From Acanthacorydalis orientalis (Eukaryota; Arthropoda; Insecta; Megaloptera; Corydalidae): a DNA stretch of 64,000 bases. Under the pieces are notes generated by a model. It saw nothing but the letters and a program-made list of their open reading frames with translations, was not told the origin of the DNA and searched no databases. Below, in pieces: positions 63,640 to 64,000 of this stretch (its first letter is position 1; the number at the start of each line of letters is the position of its first letter). The stretch spans positions 13,999,012 to 14,063,011 of the forward strand of contig CM068313.1 of NCBI GenBank assembly GCA_034766995.1, read 5' to 3'. A program made the position numbers and the translations under genes.

Positions 63640-63640
63640 A
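63501..63640. repeat. (CA)n/(TA)n and (TA)n arrays
   Basis: CA run then a short TA run at about 63499-63529, and a TA array at about 63611-63640. Confidence 0.85.
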
Positions 63641-63813
63641 CTATTTTTAAGACGAAATTTACATAATAATTCAAGATTTGTAATATTTAATAAAAATAAA
63701 AAAAGCAATACTAAAAAGTTACTTCTTACATTTTTTAAATAAATTAATAATAGATTTAGACTAAATCAATATTCAGATAGTTTTAGATAAAAAATACGTA
63801 TTTTCTTTAGAAT

Positions 63814-63978
63814 ACAGTTTTGGTACTGTGGATAAATTTACTTTCAGAAATGAGTTTCTTATCCATTCAACAAATTACAAAAAATTCTGATTGAAAAAGA
63901 TCAATAATCGTGTATTGAAAATCTGTGGGATAGTAAACAATTTATTTCTGAAAGCTCGTTTTCGTGTTATTAATTTTT
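63814..63978. mobile_element. Short-form long-TIR MITE copy U
   Basis: Left terminus TACAGTTTTGGTACTGTGG at 63813 is well kept with a TA flank. The arm passes attctgattgaaaaagatcaa straight into a right arm (aacaatttatttctgaaag) without the central block, the same short architecture as copy A. Confidence 0.6.
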
Positions 63979-64000
63979 TATAACATTACAAATGAAGAAA

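Overview
This is a very AT-rich stretch of animal nuclear DNA, most likely insect. Evidence: one intron-containing C2H2 zinc-finger gene with GT-AG splice junctions, a polyglutamine tail of the kind common in insect transcription factors, remnants of several eukaryotic transposon classes, and more than 40 (TA)n microsatellites. There are no operons, Shine-Dalgarno sites or CRISPR arrays. The species cannot be named from the sequence alone.

Only one protein-coding gene is well supported. It is a three-coding-exon gene on the + strand (23202-25592) whose joined exons read as a 600-residue protein with eleven C2H2 zinc fingers and a C-terminal Gln-rich tail, presumably a DNA-binding nuclear regulator. 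A TATA-containing segment lies about 2 kb upstream (21.06-21.43 kb). Its 3' flank runs into AT-rich and TG/TA low-complexity DNA.

Two CpG-containing islands look like promoters of genes whose bodies lie outside the window. One, at 4.64-5.34 kb, probably fires leftwards and holds a DRE palindrome and a possible ATG|GTTAGT junction. The other, at 32.2-33.6 kb, probably fires rightwards and has a strong splice donor at 32625/32626. An 80-bp candidate second exon at 36677-36756 would make everything to the right the start of an intron longer than 27 kb. Smaller CpG-bearing patches at 11.87, 17.34 and 26.25 kb are unassigned.

The rest is transposon debris. The main family is a non-autonomous element with very long terminal inverted repeats (arms about 190 bp) whose ends look like TA-flanked Tc1/mariner ends. 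I count about 21 full, half or decayed copies at 2-22 kb and 37-64 kb, and none across 22.1-37.2 kb. Two copies carry nested insertions with 6-bp flanking repeats: a 5'-truncated, frameshifted non-LTR reverse transcriptase at 10685-11483, and an unidentified 284-bp sequence at 6390-6673. Also present are a deleted piggyBac-like element (19643-20636), a gutted mariner transposase pseudogene (40759-41250, minus), a 236-bp tandem duplication (13560-14036) and an inverted repeat with a hammerhead-like core (45076-45197).

I found no clearly new biological system. The items most worth checking are the long-TIR family with its nested insertions, the 284-bp insert, and the paired candidate exons at 32.6 and 36.7 kb.
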